64,000 nucleotides of DNA, taken from contig JADJPW010000003.1 of the NCBI GenBank assembly GCA_016713035.1, positions 558,001 through 622,000 of the forward strand, given 5' to 3'. The position numbers and the translations under genes are program-made. This DNA is from Verrucomicrobiaceae bacterium (GTDB lineage Bacteria; Verrucomicrobiota; Verrucomicrobiia; Verrucomicrobiales; Verrucomicrobiaceae). This document shows positions 24,971 through 35,775 of this stretch, piece after piece. Below the pieces are notes generated by a model. The model did no database searches. It saw nothing but the letters and a program-made list of their open reading frames with translations, and was not told the origin of the DNA. Positions within the stretch are counted from its first letter, which is position 1. Every line of letters begins with the position of its first letter.

Positions 24971-27900
24971 ATGATAATACTTCGCTCCCGAGAGTTATTT
25001 TCCTTTTTCATCGCCGCCGCACTCACGATGACGGCATTGGCAACAGACCCCACATTGGATGCGGCATTCACTGCGACGATCAGCCCTGGGATCACGCCGG
25101 ACGGTTACCCGACTTGGAACAACGGCACGGGGGCGGTGAATGCGGTGGCGTTGCAGTCGGATGGCAAAATCATCGTGGGCGGGAACATCTCGCGTTATCA
25201 GGCTCCGCCAGCGGGTTCAGCGGAGACATCGCTGAAGCGGCTGAATGCGGACGGCACCTTTGATTCGGGCTTCAATGCCTTTGCCTCGACGCTGGCGGAT
25301 ACGCAGGGCGATACGGAGGTGAACAAGATCCTCGTGACGGCGGGGGACAAAATGTACGTCGGTGGGGTGTTCCAAAGCTACCAGAGCACCTCACGCAGCG
25401 GCATCATGCGGCTGAATGCAGACGGATCGCTCGACGCGGGCTTCAATCTGGGCGGCGTGTCGAATACGGTGAGCTTTGGGACGCGCTATGTGCTGGCCAT
25501 CGCGGAGCAGGCGGATGGGAAAGTGCTGGTGGGTGGTGCTTTCAACCGGCTGACCTCCGGCAGTGTCTTCGTGGCGGCGAATCTGGTCCGCGTGGACAGC
25601 AATGGCGCTCGCGACACCACGTTTTGCGACAACGTGAATGTCTCGCTGGGGAACAGCATCGGAGTGCATGATCTGGCGGTGCTGCCAGATGGCAAAATCC
25701 TCGTGGCAGGCGCGGCCAACAAGCCGGGTGGCGGCGGCATCCCACTGCTGGTGCGGCTGAATGCGGACGGCACGCTCGATCCGACTTTCACGGCCAATTG
25801 GGCGCTGGAGTATGGCGACATCGACGAGCTGCTGGTGCTGCCGGACGGCCGCATCTTGATCGGTGGTGACTTCACCTTTGCCGGAACGACGGCGAACATG
25901 CAGTTCGCGTGCCTGAACGCCAGCGGCAGCGTGAACACGGCCTTTATGTCGAATGTGGGCAGCGGGCCAAATGGCTGGGCGGGTGGTGAGCTGGCGCTGC
26001 AACCCGACGGCACCATTTTGGTCGGCGGCGTCTTTTATCAATGGAACGGGCAGCCGAGGGCCTCGATCGCACGGCTGAATGCGGACGGCACGCTGGACGC
26101 GGGACTGGCGGTGCCGCCCTACACGCAGGTGCAGGGGCAGTATCTCACGCATTTCTATTCCTTCGCGGTGCAGCCGGATGGAAAGATCGTGGTGGGTGGC
26201 TGGTTTGATCGCATCACGGACACGGCGGTGCTGAGCTACAATCTGGCCCGCATCACGAATGAATACGCACCGGGACAGCCCGGCACGCTGCGCATGGTCT
26301 CTGCCACGCGTTCGACGGCGGAGAATGCGGGTTCGGTGGACTTGTCGGTCTCGCGTTTCACCGGGCTGACGGGTGCGGTGGGCATTTCCTATTCGGTCAC
26401 GGCTGGATCTGCGGTGGAGGGCACGGACTACACGGCGGTGAGCGGCACGCTGAACTGGGCGGATGCTGAAGGCGGGCTGAAAACGATCACGGTGCCCATT
26501 TTGCAAGACACCGCGCAGGATGGCGCACGGACCTTCACCGTGACGCTTTCCACGCCGACGGGCGGAGCCTTTTTGCCGGGTGGTGGCACCTCCACGCTGG
26601 TCACCATTCTCGATGATGATGCGCTGCCGAGCATCACGCTCAATCCGCAGGCGGTCAGTCTGGAGCAGGGAGCCAGCTTCACGCTGCGCACGGCTTTTGA
26701 CAGCGTGCTGAGTGCCACGGTGAAGTGGCAGCTCGACACCGGCTCCGGCTTCAATGACATCCCTGGGGCCACGAGCACGGTCTATACCGTCACGAATGCC
26801 AGCGCGGCCAGCCACGCGGGCACCTACCGCGCGGTGGTGACGAATGCGAACGGCGTAACGAACAGCGGCACCGCGGCGGTGTCGATCTCGATCCCCGCAG
26901 GCTCCATCGTGAATGCTTTTGCGCCGCCAGCAGACACCCCCATCGTGTTGGCGGCGAATGCGCTCAGCATGGACACGACGGGCCGCTTTTTGATCGCCAG
27001 CAACTCGCAACTGCGCCGTCTGAATGCGGACGGCACGCTGGAGTCCACGACGACCTTTGGCATCAATGTGAGCACCATCAATGCGGTGCTCAGTTTGCCA
27101 GATGGCCGCACGCTGGTGGCTGGAAATCTCGGCACGATCACGCATGTGCCATCCGGAGGCACTTCGACCGTGAACACCCGCATTTTCCGCCTGAACGACG
27201 ATGCGACGAGCACCATCGACACGACTTGGTCGGTCTCCACAAACGGCATCGTGACGGCGCTGGCGCTGGGAGCCTCTGGAAAATTCTATGTCGGCTCGGG
27301 AGCCGCACCGACCTCGACCAACGGTATCCAGCGTTTCAATGCCGATGGCACCACGGACGCTTCGTGGACACCGGTGGTCAATACCCTCGCCGCAGGCACC
27401 GGGGCGACGGTGGTGCTCATCCGCGAGCTGGCGGATGGCAAAGTGCTCATCAGTCACCGCCATGGTCCAACGAGCGGCGGCACCTACCGCCTGACGCGTG
27501 TGACCTCCACGGGAGCGATCGACACCACCTTTGGCACGAACGGCAGCATCGACTTTGGCACCAGCAACTGGGTCAATGGCCTCGATGTGCTTCCCGATGG
27601 CCGCCTCGCGGTCTCGGCACGATTCAATCCAAACTTCTTCACCACCGGGCAGCAATACCTGGCCCTTTTGAATGCCAACGGCACGCTGGACACCACGTTC
27701 CAATTCGCCACGGGCGTGCTGAATGGAAATCCAAACGGCGTGATCTACCGCGATGGCCGTTTGTTTGTGTTTGGCGCCTTCACCACTGTGAATGGCAGCC
27801 CGCAGGGCGGCGTGGCACGCGTGAATCTCGATGGCTCCATCGACAGCAGCTTCTCCGCCGGTGTGGGAGTGGCTGGAGGTGCGGCCTCCGTGAATGCCGC

Positions 27901-30900
27901 CCGATACACTGCGGCGGGTGAAATCTTCATCGCGGGCGGATTCACCTCTTATAAAGGCGTGGCACGGAATTACACCGCGCTGCTGGTGGGGAATCCGCAA
28001 ATCGGCACGCTGGGCTTTGCGCCGCCGCGTGTGAATACGCTGGAGGAGGCCGCGACACTCACGCTGACGCTGAAACGCTACGGCGACAGCACGCAGGCCG
28101 CGTCCATCGACTGGGCCACCGCGGACGGCACCGCCACTGCTGGCGTGGACTACGTGGTGGCCAATGGCACCGCCACCTGGGCCGCAGGTGACTCCGCCGA
28201 CAAAACGATCCCCCTCACCAAGCTCAACAACGCTGCCATCCATGCGAACCGCGTCTTCACCGTCGCACTGAGCAATCCGAGCGGCCCTGTCGGCGCGGGA
28301 GCACCGGCCACGATCACGTTGATCGACGACGACACACCCGTGACGATCAACACGCAGCCCGTGGCCTCCACCGCGCTGTATGAAACGCAGGCGCTGAATC
28401 TCAGCGTGGCCGCCACGAGTCCCTCCGCGCTGTCTTATCAATGGTATCTCAATGGCGTGGCGATCAGCGGAGCCACTTCGGCGACTTACAATGTGCCAGC
28501 CTCGCTGGTAGCGAATGGCGGCGTGTATCATGTGCAGCTCACGAATGCCTCCGGCAGCTACAGCAGCACACCATCTCTCGTCGCGGTGCGTCCACAGCCT
28601 GGGCGCCCAGCAGCAGGTCAGGCGACCAGCGGGCGTCCGGTCTTCCCTTCTGCACCCATCGGCATCGTCGCCGCCAATGATGGCTACGTTTATGTCGGAG
28701 GTTCATTCACGGCAAATGCCGTCGGCAATGTCCCGCAAGCCTACCTGATCCGCGTGAAGCCGGATGGCAGCACGGACACCAGCTACAGCTACACGCCTGG
28801 GAGCAACATCACAGCGATGGCGCTTCAGTCTGATGGCAAAATCCTCATCGCAGGCACCTTCACAGACCGTGTCCGCCGCCTGAATGCAGACGGCACGCTC
28901 GATGCGGCCTTCACGACGGCCCTGGGCAGCTCGATTCCTGCCGTGCAGATCAATGACTTTGCCTTCGACTCGCTCGGACGCATTTACCTCGGAGGCGCTA
29001 GCTACCTTGCCCGGCTCTCCTCCGCTGGAGCGATCGACTCCGGTTACACGCCAGCCGTGAACAACACCGTGAACGCCTTGGCCATCCAGCAGGACGACAA
29101 ACTCATCGTCGCCGGATTATACACGTCACTCGCTGGTTCAGCCGCCTCACGCCTCGGACGCCTGAACACAGACGGCACCCGCGACGCCGCCTACACCGGC
29201 ACACTCGGCGGCACCACCACGCCGAACGATCTGCTCGTGCTCGCGGATGGTCGTGTGCTGCTCGCCATGGGCGGCTCTTCCACCCTCGCCGAACTTTCCA
29301 ACACGGGGGCGCAGATCTCCAACATCGCGAGCACCAATCAGGTGTATCAAATCGCCCAAGCACCTGGAGGAAAAATCCTCGCCACCCGCACCAGCACGAC
29401 AGGCACAGACCGCGTGTTCCGCCTCAGCGGCACGAATCCATTCCCAGTCCCCGGATCAAACGATATGGACAGCACCTTCTCCATCGGCACCGGGCCGGAT
29501 GCGGACGCTCGTGCACTCACCGTGGCACCGGATGGCTCCGTGTGGATCACGGGCCTGTTTTCATCCGTCAACAGCGTCGCCACCTCGGGCGTCGCCCGAC
29601 TGAATGGCGATCCACTCACTCCCGGCATCGTCACGCAACCGGCCACCACGGGCGTTTCGCCCGGTGAAACGGCCTATCTCGGCGTGGGCACCTTTGGCAG
29701 CGGTTTGACCTTCCAGTGGCTTAAAAACGGTTCGCCGCTCAACAACGGTGGAAACGTCTCTGGAGCCACTTCAGCCGTTTTGACGCTCAGTGGAGTCACC
29801 ACGGCTGATGACGCGAATTACACCGTTGAGGTCACAGGAGGCTCCACCACGCTCACTTCGGCTGTGGCGCATGTTTATGTGCTCGGAGCACCGGTGGTGC
29901 ATGCGCCGCCTGCCGCAACGACGATTTATGCGGGTCAAAACGCGGCATTGAATGCTCAAGTCTATGCGCTGACACCTGCGACATACGTTTGGAAACGCGA
30001 CGGCGTCACGGTGACCGATGGCGGCCGCATCAGCGGAGCCACGACAGCCACACTGAGCTTCACCGGAGCTCTCATGGGCGATACGGGCAGCTACACGCTC
30101 ACGGTGACGAATGGGCAAGGCACCGTGACGACCACGCCGGTCTTCCTGCTCGTCAAACCCATCCCGCATGAGCGGGTGCCCGCGCTCGGGAATCTCGCTG
30201 CGAGCGGGCAGGTCACTGCATTTCATGCGCAGCCAGACGGGCGCATGCTCGTCGCGGGCACCTTCCAGCACAACTTCACCGGTGGAGCCGGTGGCACGAG
30301 CAACACCACGACCTCTCTCGCTCTGGTGAAACCGGATGGCTCCTATGACACGAACCCGAGCGTGCTCGCCAATGGCAGCATCAATGCGCTCGCCCGTCAA
30401 AACGACGGCAAATGGATCATCGGCGGTGCCTTCACCACCATCAACGGTGCCGCTCGCAGCCGCGTGGCCCGGCTGAATGCCGACTTCACGCTCGATCCCT
30501 CGTTGGATACCGGCACTGGGCCAAACAGTGCCGTCAACGCACTCGGCATCGATCATGCCACCGGCAAAATCTATGTAGGTGGCCTCTTCGCGAGCTGGAA
30601 TGGCCTCAACGGTGCTGGAAAAAACTACCTCGTCCGTCTGAATAGCGATGGCACGCTCGACACCACTTTCACCCTCTCTGTCAGCCAGACGGTTACGCGC
30701 ATCCTGCCGGTTTCCGGTGGCGATTTCCTCTTCACCGGGACGAGCATGAGCGTGCAACGCATCACCTCCGCGGGCACTGCCGTGGGAGGCTTTAGCGGCC
30801 CATTTGGCTCGGGTTTGGACCTCGCATTCACACCTGATGGTACGCAGTTTTACGTCGCGTGGTCGGGTTCACCCTACCTACGCCGTTACTCCACCACCAC

Positions 30901-32887
30901 TGGCGCAGAGGACACCACCTTCACCCACACGCTGAACAACTCGGTCAGCAATGTGGCGGTGCAGGCCGACGGGAAGCTCGTCATCAATGGCGGCTTCAGC
31001 TTGCCCACGACTTCGCCGCTTCGTTTGCTCCCGAATGGCACGGTGGACCCCACGTTCACAAAGTCCGCCGCACTGGGAGCCACCGTCACGGCGATCACGA
31101 TCCAGCCCTCCGGCCGCATCTGGCTCGGGGGCACTTTCAGTCAAACCTATGGCCCCGCCACGGCTAGCCGCTTGCTTGTATTGAATGGCGATCTGCCTGC
31201 GCTCGCCTTTGAGGCTCATCCGGTCACCGCGCAGGTCGAGGGAGGTCAAACCGCCACCTTCACCGCCAGTGTGGCCGCCACTTCACCCGTGACCTGGCAG
31301 TGGTTCAAAGGCAGCACGCCGCTGAGCAATGGCGGACGCGTCTCGGGGGCCACGAGCGCCACTTTGAGCATCGCCAACGTCATTCCAGGCGATGAAGGCC
31401 TGTATCATGTCGAAGCCACCAGCGCTGTCTCCGGCACCCTCGTATCCTTGGATGCCGAATTGATCTTCCTCGATGCTCCTGAGCTGCTCGTCGCACCTGC
31501 TGGCGGGAATTCCGAAGTCGGAATCAGCCGCACACTCACCGTCAAAGCACGCGGAGCTGCGCCGCTCAGCTACCAGTGGTTCAAAGGCACCGCCAGCAGC
31601 GCCATCGCCGACATTTCGGGTGCCACCAGTGCCAGTTACACGCTCGCCACGCCCACCCTCGCCGATACTGCCTACTACGGCGTGCGCATCACGAATAGCC
31701 TCGGCATGGTCACCACCACGCCAGTGCTCGTGCGCTTTGAAACCTACGGTGCCGCAGTGAATCAGAACGCCGCCGCCTTCAACAACCCCGTCAACGCCAT
31801 CATCCCGAATGTGGATGGCAGCGTGGACTTCGGCGGAGCCTTCAACTCCGTCACACCCGTCGGCGGCTTCGCCACCTCACGCGGCCGTATCACGCGGATT
31901 TTGGCCAATGGAACGATCGAATCAAACGCGACCATCCCTGGAGCCAACACCGCCGTCACGATGATGCACCGCGATAGCTCCAACCGCCTCGTGCTGACTG
32001 GCACGACCATCACGAACATCACCTACAACCCCTCGCCCAGCCACGCACGGGTCAATTTCGCCCGTCTCGACTACGCAGGTGCCATCGACACCACCTACAT
32101 CGGCCCCTTCACCAACAGCAACAACCTCATCTATGCCATGACGAGTGAATCCGATGGTCGAGTCTATATCGGCGGCCAGTTCAGCTCTTCGCTGCCCACC
32201 GTGGGGCAGTATCTCGCCCGGCTAGACGCCACCACTGGCGCCGTGGACACCAGTTTTGCCACCGCCAGCGGCCTCACCACCGTGCGTGCGCTGCACCTGC
32301 GAACCGATGGCAAACTGCTCGTCGGTCACAACGGCGGCGTGTGGCTCCTCAACAGCGACGGCACACGCGATCTCACCTTCACCGGCAGCACCACGGGTGC
32401 GCTCGCCTTCCTGCCACTGGCGAATGGAGACGTCATCGTCGCCACGGCCAGCACGCTCTACAAACTCAACAGCGCAGGCGGCACTGTCGCAGGCTGGCCC
32501 ACGGCCACCATCAACTATGGCAACAGCTCCAGCATCCTGCTCCAACCACTCACCAATGGCGACATCTGCATCTCCGGCACCTTCAACACCTTCAACTCCG
32601 CCATCGCTGGCCACATTGCCTTTGTGAATGCGGATGGCACCGTGGACACCAGCTACGCCATCGGCAGCGGCTTTAACAACGCCGTGAATGCCATCGCCCT
32701 CGACGGACAGGGCCGCCTGCACCTCGGCGGATACTTCACCACCTACAAAGGTGCTACCGCCACTCGCTACGTCATTCTCAATGCCGCTGGCAATACGCCC
32801 ACCGATCCCGGCGCACCAGCGGATGCGCTGAACACCTTCCTCGCCAACGCAGGCGTCCCCGGCGGCCAACAAAGGCCCGCTCGATGA
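24971..32887 (+). CDS. Giant secreted delta-60 repeat / Calx-beta / Ig-like surface protein, frameshifted near its end
   Basis: From ATG 24971 the product is 2638 residues; an upstream TTG at 24953 is less likely because a signal peptide follows the ATG (MIILRSRELFSFFIAAALTM). Five blocks of delta-60 repeats (pattern LQSDGKIIVGG...RLNADGTLD..F) lie at about residues 45-435, 645-1010, 1225-1550, 1735-2075 and 2260-2610. Between them are two Calx-beta domains (about 440-550 and 1016-1123) and six Ig-like domains (about 555-640, 1125-1205, 1551-1730, 2078-2258). It is probably a cell-surface or secreted adhesion protein. The frame closes at 32887 in RPAR, but the family's C-terminal DPDGDG domain continues in the next frame, so a one-base insertion near 32868 is likely. 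Confidence 0.88.
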   Translation: MIILRSRELFSFFIAAALTMTALATDPTLDAAFTATISPGITPDGYPTWNNGTGAVNAVALQSDGKIIVGGNISRYQAPPAGSAETSLKRLNADGTFDSGFNAFASTLADTQGDTEVNKILVTAGDKMYVGGVFQSYQSTSRSGIMRLNADGSLDAGFNLGGVSNTVSFGTRYVLAIAEQADGKVLVGGAFNRLTSGSVFVAANLVRVDSNGARDTTFCDNVNVSLGNSIGVHDLAVLPDGKILVAGAANKPGGGGIPLLVRLNADGTLDPTFTANWALEYGDIDELLVLPDGRILIGGDFTFAGTTANMQFACLNASGSVNTAFMSNVGSGPNGWAGGELALQPDGTILVGGVFYQWNGQPRASIARLNADGTLDAGLAVPPYTQVQGQYLTHFYSFAVQPDGKIVVGGWFDRITDTAVLSYNLARITNEYAPGQPGTLRMVSATRSTAENAGSVDLSVSRFTGLTGAVGISYSVTAGSAVEGTDYTAVSGTLNWADAEGGLKTITVPILQDTAQDGARTFTVTLSTPTGGAFLPGGGTSTLVTILDDDALPSITLNPQAVSLEQGASFTLRTAFDSVLSATVKWQLDTGSGFNDIPGATSTVYTVTNASAASHAGTYRAVVTNANGVTNSGTAAVSISIPAGSIVNAFAPPADTPIVLAANALSMDTTGRFLIASNSQLRRLNADGTLESTTTFGINVSTINAVLSLPDGRTLVAGNLGTITHVPSGGTSTVNTRIFRLNDDATSTIDTTWSVSTNGIVTALALGASGKFYVGSGAAPTSTNGIQRFNADGTTDASWTPVVNTLAAGTGATVVLIRELADGKVLISHRHGPTSGGTYRLTRVTSTGAIDTTFGTNGSIDFGTSNWVNGLDVLPDGRLAVSARFNPNFFTTGQQYLALLNANGTLDTTFQFATGVLNGNPNGVIYRDGRLFVFGAFTTVNGSPQGGVARVNLDGSIDSSFSAGVGVAGGAASVNAARYTAAGEIFIAGGFTSYKGVARNYTALLVGNPQIGTLGFAPPRVNTLEEAATLTLTLKRYGDSTQAASIDWATADGTATAGVDYVVANGTATWAAGDSADKTIPLTKLNNAAIHANRVFTVALSNPSGPVGAGAPATITLIDDDTPVTINTQPVASTALYETQALNLSVAATSPSALSYQWYLNGVAISGATSATYNVPASLVANGGVYHVQLTNASGSYSSTPSLVAVRPQPGRPAAGQATSGRPVFPSAPIGIVAANDGYVYVGGSFTANAVGNVPQAYLIRVKPDGSTDTSYSYTPGSNITAMALQSDGKILIAGTFTDRVRRLNADGTLDAAFTTALGSSIPAVQINDFAFDSLGRIYLGGASYLARLSSAGAIDSGYTPAVNNTVNALAIQQDDKLIVAGLYTSLAGSAASRLGRLNTDGTRDAAYTGTLGGTTTPNDLLVLADGRVLLAMGGSSTLAELSNTGAQISNIASTNQVYQIAQAPGGKILATRTSTTGTDRVFRLSGTNPFPVPGSNDMDSTFSIGTGPDADARALTVAPDGSVWITGLFSSVNSVATSGVARLNGDPLTPGIVTQPATTGVSPGETAYLGVGTFGSGLTFQWLKNGSPLNNGGNVSGATSAVLTLSGVTTADDANYTVEVTGGSTTLTSAVAHVYVLGAPVVHAPPAATTIYAGQNAALNAQVYALTPATYVWKRDGVTVTDGGRISGATTATLSFTGALMGDTGSYTLTVTNGQGTVTTTPVFLLVKPIPHERVPALGNLAASGQVTAFHAQPDGRMLVAGTFQHNFTGGAGGTSNTTTSLALVKPDGSYDTNPSVLANGSINALARQNDGKWIIGGAFTTINGAARSRVARLNADFTLDPSLDTGTGPNSAVNALGIDHATGKIYVGGLFASWNGLNGAGKNYLVRLNSDGTLDTTFTLSVSQTVTRILPVSGGDFLFTGTSMSVQRITSAGTAVGGFSGPFGSGLDLAFTPDGTQFYVAWSGSPYLRRYSTTTGAEDTTFTHTLNNSVSNVAVQADGKLVINGGFSLPTTSPLRLLPNGTVDPTFTKSAALGATVTAITIQPSGRIWLGGTFSQTYGPATASRLLVLNGDLPALAFEAHPVTAQVEGGQTATFTASVAATSPVTWQWFKGSTPLSNGGRVSGATSATLSIANVIPGDEGLYHVEATSAVSGTLVSLDAELIFLDAPELLVAPAGGNSEVGISRTLTVKARGAAPLSYQWFKGTASSAIADISGATSASYTLATPTLADTAYYGVRITNSLGMVTTTPVLVRFETYGAAVNQNAAAFNNPVNAIIPNVDGSVDFGGAFNSVTPVGGFATSRGRITRILANGTIESNATIPGANTAVTMMHRDSSNRLVLTGTTITNITYNPSPSHARVNFARLDYAGAIDTTYIGPFTNSNNLIYAMTSESDGRVYIGGQFSSSLPTVGQYLARLDATTGAVDTSFATASGLTTVRALHLRTDGKLLVGHNGGVWLLNSDGTRDLTFTGSTTGALAFLPLANGDVIVATASTLYKLNSAGGTVAGWPTATINYGNSSSILLQPLTNGDICISGTFNTFNSAIAGHIAFVNADGTVDTSYAIGSGFNNAVNAIALDGQGRLHLGGYFTTYKGATATRYVILNAAGNTPTDPGAPADALNTFLANAGVPGGQQRPAR

Positions 32888-33170
32888 TCCTGACGGCGAT
32901 GGACTCGAAAACCTGCTCGAATACGCACTCGATCTTTCTCCGAATGCGGCCAGCACGGAGCCTCCTGGAGTCCCCGTGGGCGGCGATCTGACCTACACCT
33001 ACCGCCGCGCCCGCAGCGATGTCTTCTACCTCGTCGAAGCCTCCACCGATCTCATCAACTGGAGTCCAGCAGGCGTGACTCAAGGCACACCGCTGCCAGA
33101 CGGCACCACCACAGCCAGCATTCCGCTGAGCAGCGGTGCGCAGTTTCTGCGACTGAAGGTCATGCGCTAA
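32870..33170 (+). pseudogene. Out-of-frame C-terminal segment of the giant delta-60 protein
   Basis: In the +1 frame relative to the main gene, the DNA reads GPLDDPDGDGLENLLEYALD and continues to a stop at 33170 through SDVFYLVEASTDLINWSPAG and FLRLKVMR. This is the calcium-binding-like DPDGDG segment and small beta domain that end many verrucomicrobial surface proteins; the giant protein at 52475-60793 ends the same way. The natural join would be GVPAANKGPLDD, which needs one base fewer in the run ccccggcgg at about 32866-32873. This is either a real frameshift or a sequencing or assembly error. Confidence 0.8.
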
Positions 33171-33253
33171 CCCCGTCGCATCTATCTACAACACGCATCC
33201 GGGTCGAAGTCGAAATCATCTCGTGGCTAAGTGAAAGTCTGCTGAGATCGAAA

Positions 33254-35536
33254 TCACACGAGTCGTGCAAAGCCGACCGTGGGAGCCTCTACGCTGGTGA
33301 GGTCTGCTGTGGCGATCTCGGTGAGCGATTCGTCGAGCGCGGAGAGCATGCTGGCGATGTGGGAGTCCCTGTGCGACCAGGTCACGTAGAGCTGGCTAGA
33401 CATCAAAAAGCCACGCTGGAGCATCTGGCGGATCATGAGCACTTTCGCCGCTGGGTGAGCAAAGCTGAGGGATGGAGCACTGGGCATGCCGCCGATTTTG
33501 AGAGGCACGTCAGGATGGCGGGCAGCGAGCTCACGCAGGCCGGACTGGAGGCGCTCTCCGAGGCCCCAGACATGCTGCTGCACGCCCTCACGCTGCATTT
33601 TGCGGATGCAGGCGAGCGATGCGGCGGTGCCGACGCCATCTGTCCAGTAGCTACTGCTGATGAAGCTGCTGTTCGCGGCGTCCATGATGGCGCTTTTTCC
33701 CACGATGGCTCCTGCGGGGTAGCCGTTGCTCATGGCTTTGGCATACACGGCGACGTCGGGCTCGATCCCGAGCACGGGCGCGGCCCCAGGGAAGCCGAAA
33801 CGCCATCCGCTGGTCACTTCATCGAGCACAAAGACGGCCCCGGCGCTGTGCGTGGCAGCGATTACGTTTTGCAGGAAGCCACCCTGCGGCATTTCACTGC
33901 GCATCGGCTCCATGACGACGGCGGCGAGCCTGCCACTGAGTTTTTCCAGGGCGGTGTGGAAGGATGCGGCATCGTTGTAGCGAAAGGGCACGGCCGTGCC
34001 TGCTAGCTCACGCGGGACACCGAGCGGCTGTAATCCAGGAAGCAGATGGCCATCGAGTGCGGCATCATCGCTGAGATTTGCAGCGAGGTACCAGTCACTC
34101 CAGCCGTGATAGCCGCAGAAAGCGATGCCGCTTTTCCCCGTGGCCGCACGGGCAATCCGCACGGCCAGCGAGAGTGCCTCACCGCCGCCGCGTGCATAGC
34201 GCACCTTACCCGCCCAGGGATGCAGATGCAGGAGCTCCTCGGCGAGGGACACCTCATCTGGTGAGGCCAGCGTGGCATAGCTGCCGAGATTCACGCGGCG
34301 CTTCACGGCGGCATTCACTTCATCATCGGCGTGGCCCAGGAGGATCGCTCCCACACCGCCGGTGAAGTCGGTGTAGCGTCTCCCATCGAGATCCCAGATG
34401 CTGGCACCTTTTGCCCGGCTGAAATACGAGGGCCAGGTCTGCGGATCGAAAAGATGCGCCCGCTTTGAGAGCAAACCGGTGCCGCAGGAGATTTTCGATT
34501 TGGCCTCCTCCCAGAGCGCAGGGCCGCTGGCGGTGGTTTTTTGGCCATGGACGAGGCGTAGGGCATTCTCGCGGAAGATATCGTCCAAATCACCCGCAGT
34601 CATGCCGGTGTCCTCGCAGGCCTCACGCAGGCAGAGCAGCGACTCGATGCCGATGGTCGTGTATTGGCCAAAGATGGTGAGTTTTTCTGCGGCGATGTCT
34701 GGATGTATCCACGTGAAGCCATCGCCCTGCGTGACGCAGGAGCCGCGTAGCTCGCTGACCATGTAATCACTGCCCCAGAGCACGCGGCGCGGCCCCAGGA
34801 TCTCCAGCGCCGCGCGGAAGGCACCGGCTTGCGTGACGGCAGAGGTATCCACGACCACATTTTCCAGATCGATGAGGTGGCGCAGGCCCTCCCGTGCGTG
34901 GCGGTAGTTGAAGGAGCGTGCGACATGTGCCAGCACGAGCTGGCAGCGCGGATAGCGGCGGCAGAGGCGCTGGATGGACTGCACATTGCGCGGGTCCGTG
35001 ATGCCATCTGCGAGCATGATGTGCAGCACCATGATGCCGCCGTGGTCATGGCACAGCTCCCACATCCACTCTGGGGCAAAGGATTCGATCGGCGCCTCTC
35101 GTGTGTCAGGGACATCGGCATAGAGGCGATAGGGCTTGATGCCGACGAAGACACCACTGCTAATGAGGCGGCGCACCTCTGCCGGATCATCGCTAGGCGC
35201 TGCCAGCACCAGCGCACGCGAGTGGCCCTGCGCATCGATCTGGGACTGCACCCAAGCATTTTCACCAGCGCGATCATTGTCAGCACTGGGATAGCCAAAG
35301 AAAAGGCCATCCACCTCGCGACCCGGCATCCAGAGCTGCATCGCGGCATGAAAATCACGGATGCCATAGCCGCGATCAGGATCGAGGAACTCCGGCCTCT
35401 TCCCCGGAGCGAAATGCCGTGAGTGAAAAAGGTGTGCATGCACATCAAAGACCCTCTGTGGCACGAAGCCATCCAGCGCACGGTGGAGAAGCTTCTGGTC
35501 GGTGGCGTTGAGTTCAGTGACGAGATGGAGCGGCAT
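33254..35536 (-). CDS. Amidohydrolase / class III aminotransferase (glutamate-1-semialdehyde aminomutase-like) fusion
   Basis: The 760-residue product joins two enzymes. Residues 1 to about 340 form an amidohydrolase-2-type TIM barrel with the metal-binding HxH (His33, His35 in VFDVHAHLF), a later His in LVLAHVARSF and the Asp in VLWGSDYM. Residues from about 355 are a fold-type I class III aminotransferase related to glutamate-1-semialdehyde aminomutase: DGRRYTDFTGGVGAILLGHA, GYHGWSDWYLA, Asp572 in VLDEVTSGWRFG and the expected PLP Lys600 in YAKAMSNGYPAGAIVG. Both sets of key residues look intact. No signal peptide is seen. It is monocistronic, convergent with the giant delta-60 gene. A two-step reaction on one metabolite is inferred; the substrate is unknown. 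Confidence 0.9.
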   Translation of the reverse strand: MPLHLVTELNATDQKLLHRALDGFVPQRVFDVHAHLFHSRHFAPGKRPEFLDPDRGYGIRDFHAAMQLWMPGREVDGLFFGYPSADNDRAGENAWVQSQIDAQGHSRALVLAAPSDDPAEVRRLISSGVFVGIKPYRLYADVPDTREAPIESFAPEWMWELCHDHGGIMVLHIMLADGITDPRNVQSIQRLCRRYPRCQLVLAHVARSFNYRHAREGLRHLIDLENVVVDTSAVTQAGAFRAALEILGPRRVLWGSDYMVSELRGSCVTQGDGFTWIHPDIAAEKLTIFGQYTTIGIESLLCLREACEDTGMTAGDLDDIFRENALRLVHGQKTTASGPALWEEAKSKISCGTGLLSKRAHLFDPQTWPSYFSRAKGASIWDLDGRRYTDFTGGVGAILLGHADDEVNAAVKRRVNLGSYATLASPDEVSLAEELLHLHPWAGKVRYARGGGEALSLAVRIARAATGKSGIAFCGYHGWSDWYLAANLSDDAALDGHLLPGLQPLGVPRELAGTAVPFRYNDAASFHTALEKLSGRLAAVVMEPMRSEMPQGGFLQNVIAATHSAGAVFVLDEVTSGWRFGFPGAAPVLGIEPDVAVYAKAMSNGYPAGAIVGKSAIMDAANSSFISSSYWTDGVGTAASLACIRKMQREGVQQHVWGLGERLQSGLRELAARHPDVPLKIGGMPSAPSLSFAHPAAKVLMIRQMLQRGFLMSSQLYVTWSHRDSHIASMLSALDESLTEIATADLTSVEAPTVGFARLV

Positions 35537-35775
35537 AGCACGAGGGGATTTTTGCTGGCAGGGAACAAATCACTGATAAAACGCCAAATCTGACGCAAAT
35601 CAGAAGAGAAATCCAGCATTCCACTCCTGCCTCATGGGCCGTTCGAATACCCGCCAAGAGGAATGGCTCATGGGACATGGGCGCGAGTGAATTTGACTCC
35701 GTGGACGAATCAACGTGAGCGGTGGAGATAAAAAAGTTGCCCGCCTGTGCAGGTGCATGGCAAAATGGATGCGCC

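Noticed and set aside
25391..28531. A 1046-codon minus-strand open frame inside the giant delta-60 gene
   Set aside because: It is an Arg/His-rich shadow created by the codon bias and repeats of the plus-strand gene; no domain is visible.
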